NCBI GenBank assembly: GCA_044448905.1
Contig: JBIOHJ010000008.1
Location: 1 to 43,237 of the forward strand
Source: JBIOHJ01 sp044448905
GTDB lineage: Bacteria > Bacteroidota > Bacteroidia > AKYH767-A > OLB10
Reading direction: 5' to 3'
Length of the DNA stretch: 43,237 nucleotides
Shown piece after piece: positions 34,831-43,150 of this stretch (position 1 is its first letter; each line of letters opens with the position of its first letter). The notes beneath the pieces were generated by a model. The model worked only from the letters and a program-made list of their open reading frames with translations, had not been told where the DNA came from and ran no database searches. A program made the position numbers and the translations under genes.

Positions 34831-35920
34831 ATGACACAAGAAAACCTAAGAGACATTAGTGAGCGCATTGACGCACTGGGGAGGCATCTTTGACATCGAT
34901 GCAAAACTTTTAAAAATAAAAGAGGATGAGCAGCTTACCCATGCTCCCGATTTTTGGGAAAACACCAAACGTGCTGAAAAAATTTTAAAAGACATTCAGC
35001 AAAAGAAAAACTGGACTTCACCTTTTCAGCAACTTGCATCTTCATTCGAAGATTTAAAAGTTCTTTTTGATTTTTACAAATCGGGCGATGCTTCGGAAGA
35101 GGAAGTGGAAAACCATTTTAAAACTTTATTAAAACAATTGGATGAGCTTGAATTTAAAAACATGCTCAGCGGTGAGGAAGATATTTGCAGTGCGGTGGTT
35201 AATATAAACTCCGGTGCAGGCGGAACCGAAAGCTGCGATTGGGCTGAGATGCTCATGCGCATGTACATACGCTGGGGCGAACGCAACGGGTATAAAATTG
35301 CCGAAGTAGACAGGCAGGATGGCGATGTCGCGGGCATAAAATCGGTGACACTTGAGTTTGACGGAGATTTTGCGTACGGATTTTTGAAAAGCGAAAATGG
35401 TGTGCATCGTTTGGTCAGAATTTCTCCGTTCGATTCAAATGCAAAACGTCATACCTCATTTGCATCGGTGTATGCATACCCGATGGTTGATGATACCATC
35501 AATATCGAAATTAAAGATGCCGATATTGAAATGCAGACATCTCGTTCGGGTGGTGCCGGAGGGCAGAATGTGAATAAGGTAGAAACCAAAGTTCAGCTGA
35601 AGCACCTGCCAACCGGAATTGTTGTGGTTTGCCAGGTGGAACGTTCGCAAAGTGCAAACCGAGAGCGTGCAATGAAAATGCTGAAGTCGCAATTGTATGA
35701 ATTGGAGTTACGAAAGCAAAACGAAGCCAAAGCTGTAACAGAAGCAACAAAGAAAAAAATTGAATGGGGTTCGCAAATCCGAAGCTACGTTTTCCAGCCG
35801 TATAAAATGGTAAAAGATTTACGCACCGATTATGAAACAAGTAATGTTCAGGCAGTGATGGATGGAGATTTAAATGAATTTATGAAAGCGTATTTGATGG
35901 AGAATAGTACTGTAAAATAA
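34831..35920 (+). CDS. prfB: Peptide chain release factor 2, expressed by programmed +1 frameshift
   Basis: ATG 34831 opens a 20-codon frame (MTQENLRDISERIDALGRHL) that stops at TGA 34891. The main frame continues at GAC 34892 and runs to 35920, giving about 362 residues, normal for RF2. The slip site is CTT TGA C (34888-34894). A GGGGAGG Shine-Dalgarno-like element (34878-34884) lies 3 bases before CTT, the same arrangement as in E. coli prfB. RF2 motifs are complete: the SPF anticodon tripeptide in RISPFDSNAKRH, and GGQ in SGGAGGQNVNK. RF2 ends translation at UGA and UAA, so low RF2 favours frameshifting through its own UGA. A gene caller without frameshift logic would start wrongly, near 34859. 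Confidence 0.97.
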
Positions 35921-35925
35921 ATCCA

Positions 35926-36270
35926 ATGTTAAAAGTTTATTTCAAGCCAAATTGCGCCACTTGCCAGACTGCATTAAAGTTGATGCGAGACAATACAAAG
36001 GAGAAATTTGAAAAGATTGAATATTTAGTTGCAACACCTTCAGAAGAAGAAATAAAAGAAATATTAAAAATGCTTGGCATGAAAGCAGAACAGCTTGTCA
36101 GGAAAAAAGAACCTTTGTATAAAGAAAATTATGAAGGCAAAAAAATTTCAAATTCGGAATGGATAAAAATTTTGCACGAGAATCCGATATTAATTGAACG
36201 GCCCATTGTGGTGAAGGGAAATAAAGCAATCATCGGCAGGCCCATCGAAAAAATTCTCAAAATTCTTTAA
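35926..36270 (+). CDS. arsC: ArsC-family (glutaredoxin-like) arsenate reductase
   Basis: 114 residues of thioredoxin-like fold, the ArsC/Spx/YffB family. The catalytic Cys lies in FKPNCATCQTA; the following TC makes a CxxC not found in E. coli ArsC. The three arginines that bind oxyanion in ArsC appear in the right blocks: LVRKKEPLY, IERPIVV and IIGRPIEKIL. That favours a reductase over the regulator Spx, although the YffB-type stays possible. It starts 5 bp after prfB and ends 2 bp before the next gene, so the three are likely co-transcribed. Confidence 0.8.
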   Translation: MLKVYFKPNCATCQTALKLMRDNTKEKFEKIEYLVATPSEEEIKEILKMLGMKAEQLVRKKEPLYKENYEGKKISNSEWIKILHENPILIERPIVVKGNKAIIGRPIEKILKIL

Positions 36271-36272
36271 AC

Positions 36273-36860
36273 ATGCATTTAATCATTTATGCACATCCCG
36301 ATGAAAAAAGCTTTAATCATGCCATATTGCAAACAGTGGTTTCGGTTTATCAAAATCACAAAGAAGAATTTCATGTTATTGATCTTTACAGAGAAAATTT
36401 TAACCCGGTTTTAGGCCTTGAAGAACTTAAGGGAAAAACAAGTGACAAAGTGAAACAGTACCAGTCAATAATTCAAAAATCTTCCGACATCATTTTTATT
36501 TTCCCTGTCTGGTGGTTTCGTTCACCGGCAATTATGGAAGGTTTTTTTGATAAAGTTTTTATTCCGGGGTTTGCATACCGGTTCAAAAAAATTATCGGTA
36601 AGTATGGATTACCCGTTCCGTTGTTAAGAGCAAAAAGAGTAAGGGCGTTAATTACGCATGGAGCACCAGCATTGCCTGTCAAAACAATTTATGTGAATGC
36701 GATAAAGTACCGATTGCTTCTCGGATTTCTGAGCTTTTGTTTCAACATTTTTAAGTGCCGGATTTATCAATTTTGGTCCGTACCGTTTGTGGATGTTCAA
36801 AAGAGAAAAAAATATCTGAAAAAAGTTGAAAGAATCACAAAAAAATTATGCAATCAATAA
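36273..36860 (+). CDS. Flavodoxin-fold NAD(P)H quinone oxidoreductase
   Basis: 195 residues of the Flavodoxin_2 type (PF02525; KefF/MdaB/YwrO-like). Typical features are the N-terminal IIYAHPDEKSFNHAI, where the phosphate-binding loop of FMN/FAD lies, FIFPVWWFRSPAIMEGFFDKV, the GFAYRF loop, and ALITHGAP. The C-terminus is shorter and more basic than in MdaB. It should reduce quinones or related electrophiles in the cytoplasm with NAD(P)H. It follows the ArsC-like gene by 2 bp; a hairpin at 36881 separates it from fumC. Confidence 0.85.
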   Translation: MHLIIYAHPDEKSFNHAILQTVVSVYQNHKEEFHVIDLYRENFNPVLGLEELKGKTSDKVKQYQSIIQKSSDIIFIFPVWWFRSPAIMEGFFDKVFIPGFAYRFKKIIGKYGLPVPLLRAKRVRALITHGAPALPVKTIYVNAIKYRLLLGFLSFCFNIFKCRIYQFWSVPFVDVQKRKKYLKKVERITKKLCNQ

Positions 36861-36880
36861 ACAACCTCTAACTTTGCCTG

Positions 36881-36898
36881 TCCCGATTTTTTTCGGGA
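36881..36898. terminator. Small hairpin between the oxidoreductase gene and fumC
   Basis: TCCCGA and TCGGGA form a 6-bp stem around a T-only loop, 20 bp past the stop at 36860. Short stem, no T-run after it. It may mark the end of the prfB-arsC-oxidoreductase message. Confidence 0.4.
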
Positions 36899-36920
36899 AA
36901 CTTTAAACTTTGAACTACTG

Positions 36921-38321
36921 ATGAAATTCAGAAAAGAAAAAGACACGATGGGAACAGTTGAAGTTCCTGCTGATGTTTACTGGGGTGCACAAACACAGCG
37001 CTCAATTGATAATTTTAAGATAGCGGAAGACATTAATAAAATGCCTCGTGAAATAATTTATGCTTTTGCTTATTTAAAAAAGGCGGCTGCTCTTACCAAT
37101 GTTGATGCGGGAATTTTTGAAAAAAATAAATGCGATTTGATTGGTAAAGTGTGTGATGAAATTCTGGACGGAAAGTTAGATGGCCAGTTTCCGCTTGTTG
37201 TTTGGCAAACGGGGAGCGGGACACAATCGAATATGAATGTAAATGAAGTGATCGCTTACCGTGCGCACGTAGTATCCGGGGGAAAGTTAACGGACGAGAA
37301 AAAAATTATTCACCCCAACGATGATGTAAACAAATCGCAATCATCCAACGATACGTTTCCCACAGCCATGCATATTGCTGCGTATAAAATTTTAGCTGAG
37401 CTGACAATTCCTGGAGTAAAAAAATTGCGCGATACGCTTGCTGCAAAATCAAAAGCATTTATGAATGTGGTGAAGATCGGAAGAACACATCTGATGGACG
37501 CGACTCCATTGACACTTGGCCAGGAAATTTCGGGATATGTTTCACAGCTTGATCATGGAATCCGTACGATTGAAAATACTTTGGCTCATCTTTCAGAATT
37601 AGCATTGGGAGGAACAGCAGTTGGTACAGGAATCAACACTCCGAAAAATTATTCAGTTAATGTTGCAAAGAAAATTGCTGAACTCACTAAGCTTCCTTTC
37701 ATCACTGCCGAAAATAAATTTGAAGCGCTTGCGGCTCATGATGCCATTGTTGAATCGCACGGAGCTTTGAAAACAGTTGCATGTTCGCTGATGAAAATTG
37801 CAAATGACATTCGGTTACTTGCATCAGGTCCTCGTTGCGGGATAGGAGAAATTTTTATTCCGGATAACGAACCCGGCTCATCCATCATGCCGGGCAAAGT
37901 AAATCCCACACAATGCGAAGCCATGACGATGGTGGCAGCGCAGGTTTTGGGAAATGATGTTGCTATAAATATAGGTGGCGCATCCGGAAATTTTGAACTG
38001 AATGTTTTTAAGCCGGTGATGATTTATAATTTTTTGCACAGTGCGCGGCTGATTGGAGATGTGTGTGTTTCTTTCAATGATAAATGTGCAGTTGGAATTC
38101 AACCCATTCATGAAAACATAAAAAAGAATTTGGAAAATTCATTGATGCTTGTTACTGCTTTGAACACTCATATCGGATATTACAAAGCCGCGGAAATTGC
38201 ACAGACCGCGCATAAGCAGGGAAAAACTTTAAAACAAACTGCCATTGATTTAGGATACGTAACATCAGAACAGTTTGATGAATGGGTGAAACCTGAAAAT
38301 ATGGTTGGAAGTACCACTTAA
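36921..38321 (+). CDS. fumC: Class II fumarate hydratase
   Basis: 466 residues, the standard class II fumarase length. The family signature PGSSIMPGKVNPTQCEA, carrying the catalytic Ser loop, is intact. So are QTGSGTQSNMNVNEVIA, HPNDDVNKSQSSNDTFPTAMH, GRTHLMDATPLTLGQEISG and GGTAVGTGINTP. It converts fumarate to malate in the TCA cycle as a cytoplasmic homotetramer, without an iron-sulphur cluster. It is not linked to other TCA genes here. A palindrome follows at 38322-38343. Confidence 0.97.
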   Translation: MKFRKEKDTMGTVEVPADVYWGAQTQRSIDNFKIAEDINKMPREIIYAFAYLKKAAALTNVDAGIFEKNKCDLIGKVCDEILDGKLDGQFPLVVWQTGSGTQSNMNVNEVIAYRAHVVSGGKLTDEKKIIHPNDDVNKSQSSNDTFPTAMHIAAYKILAELTIPGVKKLRDTLAAKSKAFMNVVKIGRTHLMDATPLTLGQEISGYVSQLDHGIRTIENTLAHLSELALGGTAVGTGINTPKNYSVNVAKKIAELTKLPFITAENKFEALAAHDAIVESHGALKTVACSLMKIANDIRLLASGPRCGIGEIFIPDNEPGSSIMPGKVNPTQCEAMTMVAAQVLGNDVAINIGGASGNFELNVFKPVMIYNFLHSARLIGDVCVSFNDKCAVGIQPIHENIKKNLENSLMLVTALNTHIGYYKAAEIAQTAHKQGKTLKQTAIDLGYVTSEQFDEWVKPENMVGSTT

Positions 38322-38343
38322 CTTTCCATCAGCTGACGGAAAG
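38322..38343. terminator. Near-perfect palindrome after fumC with TCAGCTGA core
   Basis: CTTTCCATCAG (38322-38332) is followed directly by CTGACGGAAAG (38333-38343), which pair at ten of eleven positions. It begins at the base after the fumC stop codon. The core TCAGCTGA is shared with the terminator palindrome at 24462-24497 although the arms differ. Likely a terminator or 3' stabiliser. Confidence 0.5.
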
Positions 38344-38359
38344 GGAATAAATCCTCGCT

Positions 38360-39697
38360 ATGCCTGCCTTTTTACTTCGCAATGTAACCATCGTAAATGA
38401 AGGAAAAATTTTTTCTTCCGATGTTTTTATTGAGGATGGTTTAATTGCTAAAATTGATAAAAACATTTCTTCCAAAAAAAAACACAAAGAAATTAATGCT
38501 GAAGAGTTGCATCTTTTTCCCGGTGTGATTGATGACCAGGTGCATTTTCGCGAGCCGGGATTAATACATAAAGGAGATATTTACAGCGAATCGAAGGCGG
38601 CTGTTGCAGGAGGCGTTACTTCATATATGGAAATGCCTAACACCATTCCGAATACGCTGACGCAGGAATTGCTCGAGGAAAAATATCAAATTGCTTCAAA
38701 AAAATCACTGGCAAATTTTTCTTTTTTCATGGGAGCATCAAATAATAATCTGGAAGAGGTTCTGAAAACAAATCCCCTGAATGTTTGCGGTATAAAAATC
38801 TTTATGGGCGCGTCAACAGGAGATATGCTGGTGGATGCTGAAAAGACTCTGGAGAATATTTTTTCCAAATCACGCATGTTGATTGCAACGCATTGTGAAG
38901 ATGAAGCCACAATCCGGGAAGATTTAGCGGAGTACAAAGAAAAATACGGTGGCGACATCCCTATAAAATTTCATCCATATATAAGGAGTGACGAAGCATG
39001 TTACAAATCGTCAGCATTTGCTGTTGCCCTTGCAAAAAAACACAATACCCGATTGCACATCCTTCACATTTCAACGGGGAAGGAAATTTCATTATTTGAA
39101 AATAAAATACCACTTGAGAAAAAAAGAATCACAGCCGAGGCATGCATTCATCATATTTGGTTTTGCGATGAGGACTATGAACGGTTGGGAAATTTTATCA
39201 AATGGAATCCAGCCATCAAAACAGCGAATGACCGCGATGCGGTTTTTAATGCAGTGCTTGATAATCATATTGACATCATTGCAACCGACCATGCACCGCA
39301 TACGATAGAAGAAAAAAATCAGGCATATACAAAAGCACCTAGTGGCGGACCGTTAGTACAGCATAGCTTAGTTGCAATGCTGGAATTTTATCACCAGAAA
39401 AAAATCAGTTTGGAAAAGATAGCAGAAAAAATGAGCCATGCCGTTGCCACCTGTTTTCAAATGGAAAAGAGAGGATTTGTCCGTGAAGGATATTTTGCCG
39501 ATTTGGTTCTGGTGGATTTGAAAAGAAAATGGAAGGTTGAAAAGAAAAATATTTTAGCGAAGTGTAATTGGTCTCCGTTTGAAGGAACTGAATTTAATTC
39601 TTCGGTTACACATACTTTTGTTAGTGGAAATTTAGTTTTTGACAAAGGAAAATTTATTGAGGAGGAAAAAGGTCAGCGATTAATATTTAGCCGGTGA
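38360..39697 (+). CDS. pyrC: Dihydroorotase (Bacteroidota type)
   Basis: 445 residues, amidohydrolase superfamily. Metal and substrate blocks are VIDDQVHFREPG, AVAGGVTSYMEMPNT, LIATHCEDE, RLHILHIST, KWNPAIKT and IIATDHAPH. It catalyses closure of carbamoyl-aspartate to dihydroorotate in pyrimidine synthesis. The first metal motif has Gln where many dihydroorotases have His (DxHxHxR read as DDQVHFR). I recall this variant in Bacteroidota enzymes, so it is probably active. The stop codon overlaps the GTG start of the DUF4296 lipoprotein gene, a pairing common in the phylum. Allantoinase is the main alternative, but no purine-degradation genes are near. Confidence 0.92.
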   Translation: MPAFLLRNVTIVNEGKIFSSDVFIEDGLIAKIDKNISSKKKHKEINAEELHLFPGVIDDQVHFREPGLIHKGDIYSESKAAVAGGVTSYMEMPNTIPNTLTQELLEEKYQIASKKSLANFSFFMGASNNNLEEVLKTNPLNVCGIKIFMGASTGDMLVDAEKTLENIFSKSRMLIATHCEDEATIREDLAEYKEKYGGDIPIKFHPYIRSDEACYKSSAFAVALAKKHNTRLHILHISTGKEISLFENKIPLEKKRITAEACIHHIWFCDEDYERLGNFIKWNPAIKTANDRDAVFNAVLDNHIDIIATDHAPHTIEEKNQAYTKAPSGGPLVQHSLVAMLEFYHQKKISLEKIAEKMSHAVATCFQMEKRGFVREGYFADLVLVDLKRKWKVEKKNILAKCNWSPFEGTEFNSSVTHTFVSGNLVFDKGKFIEEEKGQRLIFSR

Positions 39698-40092
39698 AAT
39701 CATTTATAAGAGAAATTTTAACACAGAGACGCAAAGACGCAGTGAAATTCTCCGCGTTTCTGTGCCTCTGCGTTTTATTTTTATTTCTATTCTCATGTTC
39801 CAAAAAAGAAGAAAAAATTCCGGCTGATATTATTCCGAAAAAAATAATGGTACAGCTTCTTGTTGATTATCACCTGGCAGAATCACAAACACAACTCCGT
39901 TCAACGGTTGAAGATTCGAAAACACTGCAACATTCGTATTACAAATTTATTTTTACCAAATACAAAACCAATTTCACGCAGTTCAAAAAGAGTTTTGACT
40001 TTTATTCTTCCCATCCCGAAATCTTTTCGAAAATTTATGATGAGGTAATTACAGAGCTCAGCAAAAAACAAGCGGAAGCTTCAAAAAAATAG
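39694..40092 (+). CDS. DUF4296 lipoprotein
   Basis: 132 residues from GTG 39694, which overlaps the dihydroorotase stop by four bases. The mature part matches DUF4296 (PF14129): IPKKIMVQLLVDYHLAES, a block ending SYYKFIFTKYK, and FYSSHPEIFSKIYDEVI. The lipidation site is LFSC (Cys35), followed by SKKEEK, which resembles the surface-export signal of Bacteroidota lipoproteins. The leader is odd: codons 9-31 lie inside a palindromic repeat (39719-39776). An internal GTG at 39742 would give a neat short leader, MKFSAFLCLCVLFLFLFSC, and may be the true start. Function unknown; the family often follows dihydroorotase genes. Confidence 0.85.
   Translation: MKSFIREILTQRRKDAVKFSAFLCLCVLFLFLFSCSKKEEKIPADIIPKKIMVQLLVDYHLAESQTQLRSTVEDSKTLQHSYYKFIFTKYKTNFTQFKKSFDFYSSHPEIFSKIYDEVITELSKKQAEASKK
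39719..39776. repeat. Palindromic dispersed repeat within the DUF4296 signal-peptide coding region
   Basis: The stretch holds ACACAGAGACGCAAAGACGC on the left and imperfect complementary bases (TCTGTGCCTCTGCGTTTT) on the right, about 58 bp in all. Elements of this wording (CAGAGACGCAAAGACGCAG) are a familiar dispersed intergenic repeat in Bacteroidota and other genomes, from general knowledge. Here it is read in frame as part of a lipoprotein leader. Confidence 0.65.
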
Positions 40093-40111
40093 ACATTGCA
40101 TATTTTTAAAT

Positions 40112-40175
40112 CCCGCAAACGTTTAATGCTATGCGGGTTGAAGTTCCCTCTCCCCTGGAGAGGGTTGGGGTGAGG
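40112..40175. repeat. Hairpin plus palindromic dispersed repeat between convergent genes
   Basis: CCCGCA (40112-40117) and TGCGGG (40132-40137) form a possible terminator stem for the DUF4296 gene. Directly after it, CCCTCTCC (40146-40153) and GGAGAGGG (40157-40164) form a perfect 8-bp stem, followed by TTGGGGTGAGGCTT. That wording (CCCTCTCC...GGAGAGGG.TTGGGGTGAGG) is a widespread short repeat in bacterial genomes, from general knowledge. It lies seven bases from the stop of the convergent S9 peptidase gene and may serve as its terminator. Confidence 0.6.
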
Positions 40176-40182
40176 CTTCTTG

Positions 40183-42234
40183 CTATTTCAAATATTTATC
40201 CAGCCAGTCAAAAAACACACGCTGCCATAAAATGCTGTTTTGCGGTTTGGTTACCCAATGCCCTTCGTCAGGAAAATACAGAAACCGTGCAGGAATATTT
40301 TGAACACGGGCAGCAGTAAATGCTTCCATTCCCTGCCCAAGCGGAACGCGAAAATCTTTTTCGCTATGAATAACTAATATAGGAGTATCCCAGCTGTTAA
40401 TATAATCGTTCGGTGAAAACTGCTGGAAGCTTTTGTTATCGGGATTTTTCCAATACGCTCCTTCTAAATCAAAGTCAGGAAACCACAATTCTTCAGTGGT
40501 TCCGTACATGCTTTTCAAATCAAATACCCCGCAGTGCGAAATAAACGCTTTAAACCTTTTTTCATGATGACCGGCTAACCAATAAACCGAATAACCACCA
40601 AAGCTTGCACCCACCGCGCCTAATTTATCTTTGTTCACATATGGCTCTTTACTCACATTATCAATTGCTGATAAATAATCTTTCATGCACTGCCCGCCCC
40701 AATCGCCCGAAATTTGCCGATTCCATTCTGTACCGAAAGAGGGTAGCCCCCTACGGTTAGGCGCCACAACAATGTAGCCATTTGCAGCCATCAGTTGAAA
40801 ATTCCAGCGATATGAAAAAAACTGGCTTACAGTGCTTTGCGGTCCGCCCTGGCAATACAATAGTGTCGGATATTTTTTCGATGCATCAAAATTTGGAGGA
40901 TAAATTACCCAGGTTAAAATTTCCTTTCCATCAGTTGCTTTCACCATTCTCTTCTCTACTTTTCCCATTTTTATTGAACCGAGAATGTTTTTATTGGTGA
41001 ATGTAATTTGTGTTGCCGAACCATCCTGAACATTTATTTTAAATAATTCTGTTGGCTGGCTTATGGACATTCGCGCAGCAATCATAACCGTTTCTTTTCC
41101 TGAACCTGCATGAGTGAACGATTGGTAATCGGCAACATCCGATGTAATTTGCCGGATAGGCAACCCCGATCGTAACCTGAAATCATATGCCCAAACCTGG
41201 TCGGTGGCATTGATTCCAGAAATAAAATAAATCAGGTTTCCGTCTTTGTTCCAGTCGGCTTGTTCCACGCTATAATCAAAACCGGTTGTCAGTTCTTTTT
41301 TTTCTTTCGAAGTAAAATCATAAACAAAAATCCGGTTGCGGTCGGCTTCATACGTTGGGATTGCCATGCTCAGCCACTGTATTTTTTTTCCGTCAGGTGA
41401 AAAACGCGGGTTTACATCGTAGCCATCCATCCCTTGTGTCAGGTTGGTTGTTTTTCCCGAACCGGTTTCGTACAAATAAATTTCCGAATTGGTGCTGGCA
41501 GCATACTCCGCTCCTGAAAGTTTTTTACACGTATATGCAATCCATTTTCCATCGGGACTTATGTCAATTTGTTCACTTCCTCCATTGGGTTTCAAAGGCG
41601 ACTCATAAGGTTCTTTAGCCATCACATCAACGGGGGTGCCCTGTATTTTACCATTCGTTAATTCAGCGGTAAAAATGTGGCTGTAGGCTCCGTCATTCCA
41701 AACATTCCAATGGCGGTACATCAAATCATCATAAACCCTTGCTGTAGCTTTTGGAAGATCAGGATAAAGTTCATTGCCCATAAATTTTTCTGTTTTCACA
41801 TCGCTGTAAAACCAAAATCGGTTTCCCGATCCGGCAAAACCGTAACCATTCACATCTTTTTCAAGAAATGTGATTTGTGTTTTTGCCGAACCATCCACAT
41901 TAATTTCCCAAAGCTGGATGGTTCCGTTTTTATCGGGAGTGAGAAAGGTGATTTTCTTGCCATCGGGTTGCCATCGGGCATCGGTTTCATCAATAACATC
42001 CGAACAAAGTTTTATCACGATACCCTCAGCAAGGCTTAATAAATTGATATCGGAATTTCCTTTGTTTTCAGCTACATTAAAGTTGCGGATGCTGTATAAA
42101 ACCATTTTACCATCAGGGGAAACCCGGGGGTTCGAAATTCTGCCCAATTTCCACAACATTTCGGGCGATAATGCATTTTGAGATATGCCGGCAATCGGAA
42201 GCCAGGTTAACAGGACTATTACAAGCTTTTTCAT
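40183..42234 (-). CDS. Exported S9-family prolyl oligopeptidase-like serine peptidase
   Basis: 683 residues. Signal peptide about 1-18 (ends AGISQ). Residues 25-400 are a WD40-like (PD40) beta-propeller with repeated SPDGK motifs (NPRVSPDGKMVLY, ARWQPDGKKITFL, IDISPDGKWIAYT, NPRFSPDGKKIQWL). The C-terminal alpha/beta hydrolase domain has the catalytic triad Ser544 (GASFGG), Asp627 (SEKDFRVP) and His659 (DEGHWV). The layout is that of acylaminoacyl-peptidase/dipeptidyl-peptidase type S9 enzymes, which remove short N-terminal peptides. It is likely periplasmic, since there is no T9SS sorting domain. Length is normal. It stands alone, convergent with the DUF4296 gene and divergent from the final gene. 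Confidence 0.93.
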   Translation of the reverse strand: MKKLVIVLLTWLPIAGISQNALSPEMLWKLGRISNPRVSPDGKMVLYSIRNFNVAENKGNSDINLLSLAEGIVIKLCSDVIDETDARWQPDGKKITFLTPDKNGTIQLWEINVDGSAKTQITFLEKDVNGYGFAGSGNRFWFYSDVKTEKFMGNELYPDLPKATARVYDDLMYRHWNVWNDGAYSHIFTAELTNGKIQGTPVDVMAKEPYESPLKPNGGSEQIDISPDGKWIAYTCKKLSGAEYAASTNSEIYLYETGSGKTTNLTQGMDGYDVNPRFSPDGKKIQWLSMAIPTYEADRNRIFVYDFTSKEKKELTTGFDYSVEQADWNKDGNLIYFISGINATDQVWAYDFRLRSGLPIRQITSDVADYQSFTHAGSGKETVMIAARMSISQPTELFKINVQDGSATQITFTNKNILGSIKMGKVEKRMVKATDGKEILTWVIYPPNFDASKKYPTLLYCQGGPQSTVSQFFSYRWNFQLMAANGYIVVAPNRRGLPSFGTEWNRQISGDWGGQCMKDYLSAIDNVSKEPYVNKDKLGAVGASFGGYSVYWLAGHHEKRFKAFISHCGVFDLKSMYGTTEELWFPDFDLEGAYWKNPDNKSFQQFSPNDYINSWDTPILVIHSEKDFRVPLGQGMEAFTAARVQNIPARFLYFPDEGHWVTKPQNSILWQRVFFDWLDKYLK

Positions 42235-42403
42235 AATACTTTTGTATGATTTTTTAATTGATTTTTCGGAGGGTAAAGATGTTAAAAAAATATTTAATAA
42301 AATTTTTGTTTAAACTTTGGCTGATTCAACTATATTTCCTATTTTCGTTTTGTTAATTTATAGGCTAGGCTATTCAAAGGAAGCTGTTCGCCAAAATCTT
42401 TAA

Positions 42404-42411
42404 TAAATTAG
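42404..42411 (+). promoter_or_regulatory. Possible -7 promoter element of the last gene
   Basis: TAAATTAG agrees with TAnnTTTG except for one position and lies 58 bp before ATG 42470. The 235-base gap 42235-42469 separates divergent genes and should hold both promoters. I found no TTAA repeats with 11-bp spacing in it. Confidence 0.3.
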
Positions 42412-42469
42412 CAACCGATTGCATACTTTTAAACCATCTAAATTGTTTAACCATATAATTATTTCAATT

Positions 42470-43150
42470 ATGAAAATGAATTCTACTTTATCCAAAATCA
42501 AAAAAAGGGTATTGTCGCTAACGTTAGTTAGTACGCTCGTCCTCCCGCTGTCAGCGCAGGTTGTAATGACTGAGGGTTTTGATCAGACCCTGCCTCCGGC
42601 AGCGCCATGTAATGTACCGGCACAAAATCTTCCCTTTGGCTGGAACCAGGGAAAAATTGTGGGCGCCAGCATTTACAATGTTTTTGACAGGCTTGCCTGT
42701 GCAACCAATCCTGCTGTGCCAACGCCCCGCACGGGTGCCGGCATGTGCCGCTATCGGGCGTATCTTGCGCCTGCCGGTGAAAAGGCGTACATGGTTTCAA
42801 AAGCGTATGATTTTTCTGCCCGGCCTGCGGCAACGACTTCTCTTTTTAGTTTCTGGATGTTCAGGGATAACGTTTCTTTCCAGGCAAATGCTGATAGCAT
42901 TACGGTTTGGATTAATACAGTACCAACTTTAACTGGCGCAACCTGCCTGACAGATACCGTAAATGGATTATTTACTATAAATCGTTCCTGTGCTTTAGCT
43001 CCGGTGCCTGTTGTAAACCCGGGATGGAATATTTACTACTACAGGATTCCTGCCAGCCCAGCCGCTTCAGGATGGAACGTTTCCAAAGTATATGTATTTA
43101 TTAAAGGATGCAGTCGTTTTGGAAATGACATACTCCTTGATGATTTTTAA
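42470..43150 (+). CDS. Exported jelly-roll (choice-of-anchor-J-like) protein, probably interrupted by an in-frame stop
   Basis: 226 residues from ATG 42470. The TTG at 42419 would only add a tail before the leader. The signal peptide is about 1-30 (ends LVLPLSAQ). The rest reads as a MAM/choice-of-anchor-J-type beta-sandwich: TEGFDQTLPPAAPCNVPAQN, NLPFGWNQGK, SKAYDFSARPAATTSLFSFW and terminal GNDILLDDF. In this fold LDDF is normally followed by another strand and linker. Here TAA (43148-43150) stops the frame, yet the same frame is open to the window end and reads ITNYPSAQKITSCDFNNQKN. One base change (TCA to TAA) would explain it. The original protein was probably longer, perhaps with a T9SS tail beyond the edge. 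Confidence 0.7.
   Translation: MKMNSTLSKIKKRVLSLTLVSTLVLPLSAQVVMTEGFDQTLPPAAPCNVPAQNLPFGWNQGKIVGASIYNVFDRLACATNPAVPTPRTGAGMCRYRAYLAPAGEKAYMVSKAYDFSARPAATTSLFSFWMFRDNVSFQANADSITVWINTVPTLTGATCLTDTVNGLFTINRSCALAPVPVVNPGWNIYYYRIPASPAASGWNVSKVYVFIKGCSRFGNDILLDDF

Noticed and set aside
34859..34891. prfB start at GTG 34859, or prfB as a frameshifted pseudogene
   Set aside because: The CTTTGAC slip site with a Shine-Dalgarno-like element three bases upstream, and a normal RF2 N-terminus in the other frame, show regulated frameshifting.
35511..35840. Antisense frame of 109 codons within prfB (also 16348-16665, 22113-22427 and others)
   Set aside because: They lie fully inside strongly supported genes, have no family pattern or leader, and are explained as shadows of the coding strand.
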